Positions 23,603 through 35,709 of a stretch of DNA of 64,000 bases are shown here, piece after piece. The notes beneath the pieces are model-generated. The model did not search any database and had not been told where the DNA came from. It saw only the letters and a program-made list of their open reading frames with translations. Origin of the DNA: Aquanectria penicillioides (taxonomy: Eukaryota; Ascomycota; Sordariomycetes; Hypocreales; Nectriaceae); NCBI GenBank assembly GCA_003415625.1, contig PYIU01000011.1, positions 2,395,043-2,459,042 of the forward strand. The letters are read 5' to 3'. Made by a program: the position numbers and the translations under genes. The first letter of the stretch is position 1, and every line of letters starts with the position of its first letter.

Positions 23603-24870
23603 TGATGCCCAGAGCTGTGCAAGGAATTTGGTCGAAGATGAAAGGATTAGTAACAAGATGGCCACAGAAATGATGGGGTAAAAGGATTGGAAGGTGTCAT
23701 ATATTCCTGAGCTGGAGCTAAGCTGACTGTGTCACCCTTCACACTGCCTCAAGAATTCCACATTGGGCCAAATCAGCTTATCATGAGGGATATCGAGGTC
23801 ACTGACTAGGACAGGCCAATCTAATCTCACTCGAGGCAGGGAGATATCAATAGATCGACACGGGAGGCCCGGTTTCATGCATCCAAAGCTGATAAGTGGG
23901 GATACAAGCATTCAATTTGCCCCATAGCACTCCATGAAGAAGTCTCCAAATACGACGCAGTCGTCCACGTCAGAGTGGCTGCTTGCATGTGATTCCGTCA
24001 TCCGGCCAATGTGTGCGGCCGATAAAAGCAGATATAAGTTACATGCTCAGCACTGTTTAACTTTATATGTATCACTCAAAATCCTTCAATCGGCACCACT
24101 CGGCGGCGCTCTGTCGTATGCAAGAGCCAATCAAACCTACCTGATTTGCCCTCGTCTATAAGCGAGCTCTTGACAAGGTGGCGTTGACAGGTGGCCCCAT
24201 GCAGTCATCTAGGCAAAATTTCACAGCTCTTGGTTGCATTAACCCGTCTGGCTCTCCACTCAGTGGGTCTGATGGGATTGTTTCACCGATGCGAGGGACG
24301 CAGGATTATAACTCTATCTTTGAGAGCAGCTTCACTCTTGAGAGGCTGTCGAAGTCTCTCTACTCCCTATATCCATGATGTAGTGCTATGATTTCCTTCT
24401 TACACCAATAAAGAACGAAATGTCGCAGAATCTATTGAAAATCTGGCAAAGAAAATTCTACTGTCCAGTAAAAGCATGCATCACAATGCAAGAGTCAGCT
24501 ACTATTCCCAAGATGGGCCTCGGTTGGATCAAGTGGAGGTAACGGTAAGCAGAAAAGCCCCGCCTACCGTCGCCTTTTCAGGCAGCCCAGAACTCGATAA
24601 TGCCTCGCAAAGTGAGACCTACCCATGCATCCTACCAATAACTTTTCGTTAATGCATGGGCTGAAAAGAAACACAATGATTGCTACTGTGTCTCCTTCCC
24701 TGCAATATCAAAGCTAAATCTTCCACGTGCATTAATTACTATTCATGTCAAAGGGACTTTGCCCCATGACGATTTAAATCCCGTTTTCACTTACTCGTCC
24801 TAGTGCAGATTTTTTTTAACACGGGGCCTGAATACACCAACATCTTGGATGAAGAGAAATCTGTGGGAAA
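23603..24870. promoter_or_regulatory. Divergent intergenic region between cyclase and P450
   Basis: 1.27 kb separate the start codons of the oxidosqualene cyclase (leftward) and the P450 (rightward), a layout that lets both be controlled together. Short open frames here (23934-24391) show no protein signature. No confident regulator binding motif was identified. Confidence 0.55.
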
Positions 24871-26685
24871 ATGGGTTTCGTCTTGGCCATCATCGAAGCA
24901 GTAAAAGGGCGACCCAACACCGTTGTTCTCGTCTTTTTTGGTGTCTTATTCTTGTCTTCCGCTAGAACGCTTTTCACTCGTCTATTTCCTCCTACAGGCG
25001 CCCCGAGTTTCCTTAAAGGGTTAAGTTCTCGGCAGTTTGCTACGTCCCGAGCGGAATACCTTCAGAAGGGAAAGCAACAGAGCCAAGGTGGCCAATTCAG
25101 CTTCTGGCACGGCAACAACCATGTGGTTGCCATCTCTGGCAATGATGAACGATCCACTTACCTCACCTCGCGAGGGCTAGATTCTACATCGGGGTACGTT
25201 GCAAGCAATTTGGACCATAGATTCTCATTTGACAGATTAAAACGTCACGTCTAAACTGCGAATAGATTCCTAGCCCTCCTTGGCAGCTTTCTAAAAGTCG
25301 ACACCTTGACAAATAGCTATATACGCCTGCTCCTCCTCATCTTCAAACGCTGTACGCAAGATGAGCACATGACAAAGAATCTGCATCACCTTATTTCCGA
25401 CAGCTTTCAATGTGTTAGTAATGTTAGAAAGATGGGAATAATTGACCCAGTCGATGGTATGGCACGTCTCACATACCAGCTCACTCATCGCATGGTGGGA
25501 ACACACGGTATCGCTGGCAACCCAGACCTGCTAGACAAAACCAGGGCGTTCTATGCGGGTGTGGAAGAAAACGGTCTCATTGATGTATGGTTCCCACTGG
25601 TTCCAACTCCATCAAGGTTGAAAAAGCTTTGGGGATATACGCAATTGCATCTATCAATTAAGAATATCGTGAAACATCGACGCGATACCGGAATCAAAGA
25701 AGACGACGCGATGCAAATGATGATTGATCAGGGTTGTAGCGATCAAATTATATCTTTGGTAAGTTATCGAGCAGGAAGAATTGTGCAAGCTACATCTCAT
25801 TAACCTCTGTTTTCTAGGGAATTATTGGGGCCCTCGTCGCTGGGGTATTCAATACCAGCATAGGCATGGCATGGAACCTTTGTTTTCTTGCTCAAGAACG
25901 AAGCTGGTTGGCTAAAGTACAGCATGAGCTAGATTCAGTTATCAAAAAGCATCGGCAATCCGAGAAAGAGGGCGTGGTCGACATCCTTCAGCATCTTACT
26001 CTTAAAAATTGGGAAACAGAGTTTCCTCTTCTGGAACTGTCAATTCGGGAAACTCTCAGGTTTACAATGGCAGGTACAATTGTTCGAAAGAACATTGGCG
26101 ACAAAGATGTACCCATCGGGGATACAGGCTTCGTCATTCCCAGAAATAGCCTCGCGGTGAGTAATGTTCTTGGGGTTACGAACTCAAAGGGTCAATGACG
26201 GTTGCTGAAACAGGACGGCTTCAAGGTTTATGCATCTGCAGATGCCCACATGAATGCGGAAATCTATAAAGACCCTCTGAAATGGGACCCAAGCCGACAC
26301 AATGAAGCTAGATCAGAGGGAGCAGACATTCCACATTCATTTTTGGGCTGGGGTTCAGGAAACCATCCATGCCGTAAGTATTACTGCGCTAGATTATAGT
26401 GAGAACAGTGTGCTAACAAGGCGGTGATTGCACCAGCGGCCATGAGGGTAAATACTATTAGATTAAGAGATTATTTCGATAGAGGAAGCTGACAAAATCT
26501 AGTTTGCCAAATTAAACATTGTAGTTCCCACGGTGATGTTGTTGGCGTATTACAATGTCGAAATGTGCGACAAGATGGGAGACCCAACAACAAAACCACT
26601 GCCAAGGCTGCAACTAAACCGGGTTGGAGCAGGCCGGCCTAGCGAACAGGTGCATATGAAATTTCAACTTAGGGTTATAATGTAA
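24871..26685 (+). CDS. Cytochrome P450, partner of the oxidosqualene cyclase
   Basis: Six exons join in frame to 502 residues: 24871-25193, 25266-25758, 25818-26156, 26214-26373, 26437-26447 and 26503-26685. All introns are GT-AG. The fifth exon is only 11 nt, but without it the heme region is broken. An N-terminal anchor lies at about residues 15-35. The K-helix motif RETLRF is near 348, and the heme loop FLGWGSGNHPC near 427, followed by PAMRFAKLN, carries the Cys ligand. The I-helix (GVFNTSIGMAW) lacks the usual acidic-Thr pair order, and the heme loop has His-Pro before Cys as in CYP51-like and some triterpenoid P450s. From memory this recalls CYP5081-type enzymes of helvolic-acid clusters, unverified. 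It probably oxidises the cyclase product. Confidence 0.92.
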
Positions 26686-27609
26686 CAAGGATCAATGTCC
26701 AAGTCAAGAGTGAGATAGCGGCTGGTTGCTCCCGGTTTGGCGTTCGATGTGATTCTGCCGCAGGAGCCATCGTGCGACCACAGCAAAAGGTCTTTATTTA
26801 AACGTTCAATCCAAGTTTGCGAAGAACCGCCTAAACCCAAAATACAAAGAGCCTCATCCTATTTTCTTCACATTCTTTCGTCTTCTCAATTTGGAGCCTG
26901 AAGAAATCGAGGTACCCCCTCCCCATCACCCTCCATTCATCATCTTCCATCTGGTCAACAGAACATTGTCAGGCAAGACTTAATTACTCATTGGGAATGT
27001 CAAGCAACTACATCGACATCGAATTAATTGAGTGCTCTTCGCCTAGGACCGCTTGCCCCAAGCGAACAAAGTATTAATTCAACTTGTGTAGGGTAAGTTT
27101 ATAGTTGTTGACACTACTCGGCAACGCCACGTACGTACGTCGCACACTGCTTGTTCGCAGGCATGTTCCGAGGGCTCACAGTGGACTGACTTTTATCTAA
27201 GCCACTTATTTCAAGGCTATTACGCAAAAGCAAAGGTATTGATTAACCCCACTACCCAATCCTTTGTTAAAATTATCCAACCTGGCCGTGAGCTCGGTCA
27301 CTGAGCTGTAGGGTTGCAAAGCTGCCGCCCGGTCATACCATTGGCTTGCTCGGCATTCGAGGAATCGCTGTGCCACAGGGTAGGCCCCGTAATGCTACGC
27401 AGACACCGGGAATTGACATCCAATGTCAACGACAAAATATGTTCCTTGAATAGCTGGGGTTAATCATGGTACCCTCATCTGAAGTGGCAATCGCTGTAGT
27501 GATATAGTCGTAGCGAGATGAGGCTGAGAGCAGGGGGAAATGGACAGGCTTGCGAATGTCAACTTAGAAACAGGTCTCTATCCTCACATGTTTGCTCCAT
27601 TGGGGATTA
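26686..27609. other. Intergenic, no gene seen
   Basis: 0.9 kb downstream of the P450. No coding or structural signal was identified. The carboxypeptidase ruin that follows may begin inside its last part. Confidence 0.5.
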
Positions 27610-29417
27610 AAATGATCACAAGAGACAAACCCGAGCTAGGCTACTATCTGTGAGACAACACCCGGAGTCAAGACATGGAGTGGCTACATATCTATGCCTG
27701 GAAGTCAGCTACTTGGGCAGTGGTCCAGGTTACACCTCTTTCGACAGCATGTCTGCATTCCCCTGTATCATCAACGAGGACGCAAACGGTACTACCAACA
27801 ATCCATTCTCCTGCAACAACAATGTCAACATGCTATACGTGGACAATCCTGCTGGTGCCGGCTACTCATATGTGGCAGCCCAGAATGGCACGTTCGATAT
27901 CCTGACTTATACTTATACGTTCACACCTCATGAAGATGGAGACGCCATGCCCGAGACGCATTGCAACGACCTTGGCAGCCAAGCTGGATCCTACCCCCAT
28001 CAAGAAAACCATGAACACTACCGCGCAAACGGCGCGAGTCGGGTAGCAGTTTGCACACATATTCTTCCAAGAGTACGTAGAAATAATTCTTTTGAACTCG
28101 GGCTGGTAATAGGTTGACCTCTGATCACAGATTTCCCGAGAAGCCTACTAAGAAAGATGAAATTTCAATATGGGGAACATCGGTATGTCTGCTATTTGGT
28201 GAAAATGAAGCTTTGGCGTGCTTGGATAATCCTTGATCCCTCACAGTTCGGCGGCATCTGGGCCCCAGCATTCTCTCCCACTTCATCACTCAGAATGACC
28301 TTGTGTCGAGCAACTGTCACCTTCATACGAAGGCCACAATTCTCCCACTTGGGACTCTGGGTATCGGTGACGGCTGCGTCGATTTCAAGACCATGGCGCA
28401 AAGTTACCCTAGCATGGCCTACAACAATACCTACGGCATCCAAGTGCTTAATGAAAGTATTTATGAGGCTGCTACGTACAATGTGGCAGCTCCTGGGACT
28501 GGCTACCCGACTTGACCGATAACTGCAGAGCTCTCGCCGCAGCAAGCGATCCTACAGGCCAAGGAACCAACGAAACTGTGAACACCGCGTGTCTAGCAGC
28601 GAGAGAGATATGTTGGGAGTATTTTCAAGGAGCCTAGAGCACTTATTCAACCGTGAGTCTGCAGATTTGCGTCTTGTTTATACCGCTGTCTTAAAGTGGT
28701 ATCACTAATCGAATCCATCCACATAGGATTCAAGATTCGACCTCGCCCAGATTGCGTTGTTGGATGATGTAACCGAATACTTTACAGGATTCGTTAGTCA
28801 GGGCTGGGTGCAAGAAGATCTCGGGCCGCGCATCAACTTCACGGCTGAGGCTCGCAAGTACGAGGTCACTATGTTCACACAACCGGCGATCCGATGACCA
28901 GCGACATATCTGCTATGGAGCACGTCCTGAACAGTGGGCTCAACATCGCTCTCACGTTCGGAGACCGTGACTAGGCTTGCAACTTTGAGTTTTCCTGGCC
29001 ACTTCCCATCAATTGAACAGTTTGCCAAATATCCACAAGTAGAAACGGGCTAAGATTGAAAAGGCATTGGTGGCGAGGCCGTCTCGTCTCGTCTTATCCT
29101 GCCGCCGATTTCTTCCGCGAGGCTGGCTATACTAGCATTATTACTAACTCATCGTACAACGGCGGGGTTGTTCGTCAGCATGGAAAATTTTCCGTTTCGC
29201 GCGTTTTCGACGTGCCGCATGCCGTAGGTGCCGGACAAGTCGAGACAGTGGCAAGCATCTTTGAGCGCGCAATACTTGGACATGACGTGGCGACGGGCCA
29301 AGTTCAAGTTGACGACTTTTATATTATAGCACCCAGGGTCTGACTAGCAACTGGTGCTGGAACAAGATCCCGCCAGCTGAGGAGAACCTGTGCTTCATCT
29401 GCACAGCCCAAGATTAG
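27610..29417 (+). pseudogene. Serine carboxypeptidase (peptidase S10), broken
   Basis: Pieces of an S10 secreted carboxypeptidase occur in order but in shifting frames. They are CETTPGVKTWSGYI; YLGSGPGYTSFDSM; NMLYVDNPAGAGYSY; IWGTS joined over a good intron (from 28182) to FGGIWAPAF, which holds the nucleophile Ser; IGDGCVDFK; FGDRDYACN with the catalytic Asp; RVFDVPHAVGAGQ with the catalytic His; and a Cys-containing tail ending at the TAG at 29415-29417. Damage includes loss of roughly 60 residues before the GSGPG block, a TAG where Trp is expected near 28040, a frameshift near 28275, a TAG near 28635, and further shifts. Some splice sites still work on paper, so decay is recent. The original enzyme would have trimmed C-terminal residues from extracellular proteins. 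Confidence 0.88.
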
Positions 29418-29972
29418 TGCAGTGACGAGCAGAAACTTGCATTGGCTGATGGCTGCGCCGTAGTGGAGAACTCTACAATTGTGAGCCCAGGGAGTTGAAG
29501 TTAACGGAAATGGTGATTGTGGATGGAACACAGGAATAGTGCAATAAATAGTACAAGATTAATGATTGAGGCCGTTTGGTGTCGTCTTTTGCATTTTGGT
29601 GTGAGAGGATTGGCCACCTATCAGGGGAGCATAATGAGCTGGGTAGAGGATAGAGAGAAAGCCGCCAAGCAATTGAAAAAAGAATACAGGCTGGGAAGAT
29701 AGCCTGACTGTAAGGTTTTCGTGTCTCCTCAGAGGTTCTCCCGACTGTTGACCGGAAACTCGTCAATGCTTGCCAAACACCACAACAGTCTCATAAAATT
29801 AATTAAGAATCATCACTGTCTCTTAGTTCGTAATATATAGGCTGTATTACAGCTGAAATTATAGTGGCGTCCAAGGCATAATGAGTTCTGGAAGTCAGAG
29901 GCTGATGCCATTTTACATCTTCACAGTCTATCTGATCATGCTGAAACTCAAGTACCACAAGGCACAATTAAA
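29418..29972. other. Intergenic, no gene seen
   Basis: About 0.55 kb between two pseudogenes, with no recognisable feature. Open frames at 29473-29766 minus and 29517-29702 plus overlap each other and look like chance. Confidence 0.5.
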
Positions 29973-31430
29973 ATGCCCAGAAGGCAGAGCAAAGGATGCA
30001 TAACTTGCAAATACGTCCGCTATCTTATCTCTAAACGATTATCATGACATATCACTGATAAACTCTAAGAGTCCACCGCGTCAAGTGCGATGAGGCCAAG
30101 CTGGCCTGCAAACGCTGTAAGACTACTGGCAGGCAATGTAATAGATACTTAGAAGGCAGTTTGAGTCTCCCAGCAAGGACTTTGGCTACCGCTGCTCGCG
30201 AACTTTTCGTAGTTGGTCCTCTATCTCGAGCCTTGATGTCGGGCCCCAGCAATAATCGTAGGCTGGGCGATGAGATGCTTTTCAACCTGTTCCACGTTCA
30301 AACAGCCCCAACATCTGCCAGGTTCATGCCATCGCAGTTTTGGACGCGAGAGCTGCTACAACTCGCCCACTTTGAGTCTGCTATCTGGCACACAACTGTT
30401 GCGCTGGCTGCGCTACATCGGTGAAGGCCGGGAAGTCAAGTCCTGTAGTAAATACTAACCCTAGTATTCATGTACCAGAAGAAGATGAAATAGCTCTCAC
30501 GTAACTACCGGAAGGAAACTACGTGCGCTCCATCTCGCTCGCGAAGAACATCACTGGCTCCGCCTCCGCACTCGCCCTAAGCCTGGCCCTCAGTACAGCG
30601 TCGAACCTGATGGGTCGTCTTCACGAAAGCCGTATGCATCTAATGGCAGGGCGTCGAATCTCGGCCTGTGACGGGAACACGGCAAAGACGGCGCGCCCCG
30701 CTCAGATACTGCTACGATTTGATTTCGAAGCAATGACGTTCAGTGAACAGACCACGCCGTACGAATATCAAGACACGACGCCACTGCAAATGCTTTGTTT
30801 TGACGACTACGGCAACATAGGCAGCTATGAGAATGCAGCGGCAGCCCTGTTCTCGATCATGTGGACTGTGATGCTTGTGGACGGGGTGGCGATGGTAAAA
30901 GGGGACGAAGACGGCTTCTTACAGGACGTAAGAGCATGGGGGAAGGTGTGGCACGACTCGGAGCGGGAAGGTCACCGGTTAAGTTAAGGTGCATGGCGAT
31001 GACCAACAAGGTCTCCTGGCAAGGATGTCGCTACACATGTATCATACGCTATTTAGGCTCGTAGAGCCGCATTCATGGCCTCAGACCTAACATGATGCCT
31101 ACTTAGGACTTTTCACCAGGATCTTGACGTTTGCAGAAGGAATAGTACGGAGACAGAAGCTGACCTCGGCGACTTGACGTCGGAGCCGAGGCTAATTATG
31201 GTGCTCTTTCTGGTGGGCACAAAATGCAGACATCCAAGAGTCCGAGGAGGTGTGGTCCAGCTGCTGGAAGGATTGAAAAGACAAGAAGGGCTATAATAGA
31301 GCTTTGCAGTTGCCCCAATCACTAGGAGGGTAATTGACGTGGAAGAACTTGAAAGCAAGAGCGGTGCTTCCAACCAGAGTCAAAACCCTGCCGCAGATGG
31401 TGAGGATGGATTGGGGAACATAAAAGTTGG
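29973..31430 (+). pseudogene. Zn2Cys6 transcription regulator, broken
   Basis: The first exon encodes MPRRQSKGCITCK. After an intron-like stretch the second exon encodes VHRVKCDEAKLACKRCK and TTGRQC, completing the six-Cys zinc cluster. Splicing works only if the donor was GTACGT; the genome has ATACGT (about 30013), a G-to-A change that kills it. Later parts of a fungal-specific regulator domain follow: FWTRELLQLAHFESAIWH, then an intron candidate with a TACTAAC branch site (about 30421-30478), then NITGSASALALSLAL and GRLHESRMHLMAGRR in a shifted frame. The C-terminal VGTKCRHPRVR and RRVIDVEELE come after more stops. It resembles the DUF3468-type C6 regulators. No functional product is expected. 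The exact end is uncertain. Confidence 0.82.
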
Positions 31431-31728
31431 ATGATGAAATGGGTCTGCCGTGGGATGTGTGCGGAAATGATTTTTTTTTTTTTGACGCGAGGTACGCCGA
31501 TTAAAGGTGCTGTTGCAGGATATTTTATTCTACTATCGCGTGGAAAGACTGAGGAAGCTATCCCAAATGACTCTATCTGCAAGCTAATGTGATGTAAGAT
31601 GTTCGATCCTCTTATGTACTATACGAACTAATGGCATCTATACAATAAACAATACGTATCATATAGTCGAATTGAATGAGTAGCAACGCTTCCAACATCC
31701 CGATATTCTTATACAAGGCTCATTGAAC

Positions 31729-32825
31729 TCATAGCTTCTGGCCGGCAGTTCCAGGGATAATGCTGGCAACCTTGCTGGAGCCCAGGGCAGTGACTGTGTA
31801 TGGCAGCTTAGCAGATGTCAAGGTACCGAGGGGAGCAGAGTTGACGGATCCACCGAGATCAACATCTTCGAGAACGGCGTAGCCAGTGTAGTCAGAGTCA
31901 GCGAAGAAGACGGCTTGAGCAGCACAGTTGGCAAAGGCAGAGCTTTGGACGAGGACCTGAGCGCCCATTCGGGTGTTGACACCAGACAGGATGATGCCGT
32001 TCCAGTAGTTGTTGACAATATGGACCGTGGCAAATCGAACGAGGGGTGCGCGGCTGTAAATGTTGTACCAGTAGTTGTTGGCATATGTAACGTGAAGCTT
32101 GCCGGAATCTTCATCCTCGTTGTTGTCAGAGTGACCAATGAGGGACACCTTCCACTATTTTGGGATGGATGGTTAGCATTACTTAATCTGGCATGATTAA
32201 ACTCATTAGGAATTGACATACGTGGTCATGGAAATAGGTGTTTGTGACGGTGACCCAGTCAGAGCCGTGCTTGATGTCCAGCAGACCATCAAGATCATCC
32301 TTGCCCAGGCTCAAGTCACCGGAAAGATCGCAGTGGTCAACCCAAACATTGGTGGACTCATCGATGCCGATAGCATCACCATTGGAGGCGTCGACCTTTG
32401 CAATCTTTAGGTTGCGAAGAATGACGTTGCTCTGGCGACGAATGTAAAAGCCAACGCCAGTAATAGCTATGGGTAAAGGATTTAGCACAGGTCCAAATAA
32501 ACGTAGCTGTTGACTGCATACAGCTACCAGAAGCACCAATGATGGTCTTGTCGGAAGTAGGACGGACGCGAGTGTCGCCCGTCAGCTGGCCAGATACAAT
32601 GATGATGAGGGGGTCGTCACTCTCAGCCGCCTCAATGAGGGCATCAATAGACGTTACGGTGACGGTGCTTCCTGCAGCACCGCCGGTCGTGCCTCCATTC
32701 TGAGTGCAGTAGCCCACAGAACAGGCGTCGGTGGTGGCGCGCTTGAACGCCTCCTCACGGGTTTCAAGAGGAGCTCCCACGGCTAGAGTGGCCAGTAGAC
32801 CAGCAAGGAAGGAAGAGAGATGCAT
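31729..32825 (-). CDS. Pectate lyase (polysaccharide lyase family 1), secreted
   Basis: Three exons (32825-32528, 32466-32222, 32154-31729; introns 61 and 67 nt) give an intact 322-residue enzyme. Residues 1-17 are a clear signal peptide, and a dibasic KR near residue 29 suggests propeptide processing. The parallel beta-helix core has VWVDHCDLS (the Pel vWiDH motif), calcium-side acidic residues around DLDGLLDIKHG, and SRAPLVRFATVHIVNNYW with the catalytic Arg of the RxPxxR motif. The enzyme cleaves de-esterified pectin outside the cell by beta-elimination. It stands alone, with no other pectin gene adjacent. It is one of the few intact hydrolytic genes in this decaying stretch. Confidence 0.95.
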
Positions 32826-34402
32826 TGTGAAGGGGTCTTGGAGGTGCTCTCAAGATTGAGACCAATGGGATATAAGTATTGAGGAGGGTACTCAAAGGTG
32901 GACAGCTTTGTGAGGAGGGACTCTCGTTGTTGACTGATTGATCAGACCCCCGACGGAAGGAGAATCTAGCTTCTTTTATAATGCTTTCAGTTTCTATCAG
33001 TGCCATTGCAAACATAATTCTCCCCCCTAAGTTGGTACTACTGCTGACAATGCATATACACCAGGACATCGTGGCCCGCTACTCCGGCTACTATGGTATG
33101 GAAAAGCCCAACTAGGGATTAAGGTTGGGGTTAAGCATGTCAATTTCGTCGGCCGTATGAGGTATCGTCCTTGTGCCCCAGATACTGCTAAGTGGTCCGA
33201 GGACCGAATGTAACGTCCTGCATATGTGGTTGTCCCACAATGATTGGTACACTTTCCACGAGGATCCTTGTCCCGTTGGTGGAAAATCTGCCTCGAAGCT
33301 CCGCCCATCACAAACACCAAGATTGATAGATGGGATTTTAAACCAGGCCTGCAGAAAATATGCCCCCCCTTCGGAGTGAAGCTCTCCATGGCCGTAATAT
33401 AGTAACGGCCTATGTTTCGGAGCAGGGGACGGCTGTTGATCGACGAAAATCATCAACGGCGAGGTCGCTTACATGCTTGCGATTACATGATGGCCGACTG
33501 TTTGCAAATGAGAATTGACTTTCCTGGGGCCATTTGACATTGCTACCCGTGAGCTAGCCATATCCGAGCTGCGCCGCGCTCAGCCGATTTCCACGCACAT
33601 GACCGCGGGGATATCCGGGGAGACCAACCGGACAATTTTGAAGGAGAGTACATACGTTGATCTAGATGTTATTTGCGGGGTGAATATTTCCACTACGGCA
33701 TAAAGATCAATGTTGCCAGCACCAATCGGTTTCGTTTGATGAATGGACCTTACTAGAAGTCTGGATAGGCTTGCCAAGAAGATGCAGTATCACGTACGAG
33801 TGAATCTTACGTATGTATTTATAAGCGATAGATCCAAATCCCACGAGAGCTGCTAACATATGATGGTGATTGTAGTAAAAATTATACACGCGTAGGATTT
33901 TAATTGGGGTTTTTAGATTGTTTGAAACTCTAGACTATCGAAAGTGAACAAGCAAGTTCGAGTTTATTTGAGTTTAAATTTGTATGATCAACAAGAAATG
34001 AAGTTGATCTAATGATAATCTGACGTTCAAATTTGTTTTCGAGCGAACTGGGACTCCGAATTATCACACATTGAGACCAATTGCACCCTTCATTGAGGGT
34101 CTCATGATATGGGCTGGAGTGGGTGACGGAGTATCCGTGACTACTTTGAAGCATTAATTCTCCTTTGCACAGCGCGACTTGGAAATGTTTTGCAGAGGCA
34201 TTGAGATTTGCTACAAGGCTGAAATGGGATTCAGATGACATGTAACGTGTTTCATTCTATGCTCTTACATTGGCGCTTTAATGCCAAGGTAAGAGCGTTC
34301 CACTAGGTCGACTGTTAATAGTACATTCGATCCCTATCATTATTGTTCCATAGATCTAATTTCAAAACGACAACGCAGCATTCTATGTCTAGATTAGACT
34401 CA
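32826..34402. other. Intergenic, no gene seen
   Basis: About 1.6 kb upstream of the pectate lyase and downstream of the decarboxylase gene. The minus-strand open frames at 33027-33456 overlap one another in different frames with no family signature. AT content rises at 33700-34400. Confidence 0.5.
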
Positions 34403-35122
34403 CTAACCTTCTACAGTGGATATACCCTCGGCGTCAAGCGCCAACTGAGCTTCATTATAGTCATCATCCCCAGTGGGTAGCTGAAGCTGTACCGAGAATA
34501 TCTGGGCGGCAGCCAGATCCACCTTGCCATCAGCGACACATTCTAGTACATGTCCCCCGTGCGCCCTGTCGGCTGAGATGAAATGCAAATGGTCGCCAGC
34601 AACACTGACACCCTGCATGAATGAAGGTGACCTAAACCCCACAATTGTACCCTCGATGTCGCCGAATGAATGCGACACTTGGTTCTTCCCCAGCTCGGCG
34701 AGACGTTGGTGAGGAACTTGCTGTCCGCCGACAGTTCGTACGACGACTGATTTGAAAACACCCTGAATTTTGAAGGACAGATAGTGATTTTTGGTTCCAG
34801 ACATCAATTTCGATAAAAGCAGCGTCAGCTTCTGCTTGCTTTCAATGTCAACCTTGGCTGAAATAGTAGGCTGAAAGTCGGTAATCACGGCAAAGGGAGT
34901 GATGATTTTCTCGTATGTTGCGCTGTCGATGATGAGCACTGAGCCGTCAGACTTCATCTGGAAAGTGGTGCCATCCAAGATGATCATTTCACCGACCATG
35001 TGTCGAAATGTCCCTAACCCCAAATTCCCATGGCGGACGAGGTCTGATAGTGGCAGTCCGTCATTAGCCACTCCGTCCATCAAGGCTGAGACAACAGAGA
35101 ATTGGAAGAGCTGATTTGCCAT
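34403..35122 (-). CDS. Alpha-acetolactate decarboxylase
   Basis: An intronless 239-residue protein, close to the length of bacterial budA/alsD products. It matches the family from end to end: LFQFSVVSALMDGV, HGNLGLGTF, GEMIILDG, then HYLSFKIQGVFKSVVVRT, GTIVGFRSPSFMQGVSVAG. DHLHFISADRAHGGHVLE carries the three zinc-binding His residues and the conserved Glu/Arg of the active site. It converts 2-acetolactate to acetoin in the cytosol; no targeting peptide is visible. It is divergent from an acetolactate synthase across 587 bp, forming the acetoin pathway. A GTTAGTGAG at the stop codon could be a splice donor to a further short exon, which I cannot support. The lack of introns beside intron-rich neighbours fits a bacterial origin but does not prove it. 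Confidence 0.95.
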   Translation of the reverse strand: MANQLFQFSVVSALMDGVANDGLPLSDLVRHGNLGLGTFRHMVGEMIILDGTTFQMKSDGSVLIIDSATYEKIITPFAVITDFQPTISAKVDIESKQKLTLLLSKLMSGTKNHYLSFKIQGVFKSVVVRTVGGQQVPHQRLAELGKNQVSHSFGDIEGTIVGFRSPSFMQGVSVAGDHLHFISADRAHGGHVLECVADGKVDLAAAQIFSVQLQLPTGDDDYNEAQLALDAEGISTVEG

Positions 35123-35709
35123 GGTGGCGGCGCTGCTTTAGGGATGAGGAAGAGTGTACCGGTAGTTGGACGCCTGGATGATGGTCGATAATCATGAGTC
35201 ATGAGATGGACAAGGCGACCGACCCCTCCGAGCTTGATTTAAACCGCAATGACGCAGTTGCCGAGGCTAGCGTGAGCGTGGAGGCAAAGCACTGTAATAG
35301 AATGGAGACTTGAAACCCAACCCCCACAAATAAACTGTGGGAATCGTGTTGAGGTTCGCGAGAAATCGCCGAGATTTCTTCATTCGCATCACCAGCACTT
35401 GCTACTAAGTTTGCGAGTGCCCGCCAGACAGCTTAAGCAATGGATACGAATGGCTTGAATTAGTTGAATAGCGTGGCCAAAATAGTATAAATGCAGTAAA
35501 TACAGCTGTGGTTCTCAACTTGCATTAGGGCAGCGAGATTGCCGACATTAGCTTTGGCCTATAAGAAGCTACCGATAGTGAACCCTACAGCCTTCATCTC
35601 ACCCCATCTTTGCATTTCGCCTCCGCTTCGAGGCCGCTCAGCACATTCGCCAGATCTCAGAGCATATGAGCATGGAAGATTGGTGTCACCTTGAGTTATC
35701 GTAAATACC
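35123..35709. promoter_or_regulatory. Divergent promoter region of the acetoin gene pair
   Basis: 587 bp separate the start codons of the decarboxylase (leftward) and the synthase (rightward), so the pair very likely shares control elements here. No specific regulator motif was identified with confidence. Confidence 0.6.

Noticed and set aside
23603..23665. Upstream extension of the cyclase from a GTG at 23665
   Set aside because: Non-ATG start, hydrophobic stretch unlike cyclase N-termini; the ATG at 23602 fits better.
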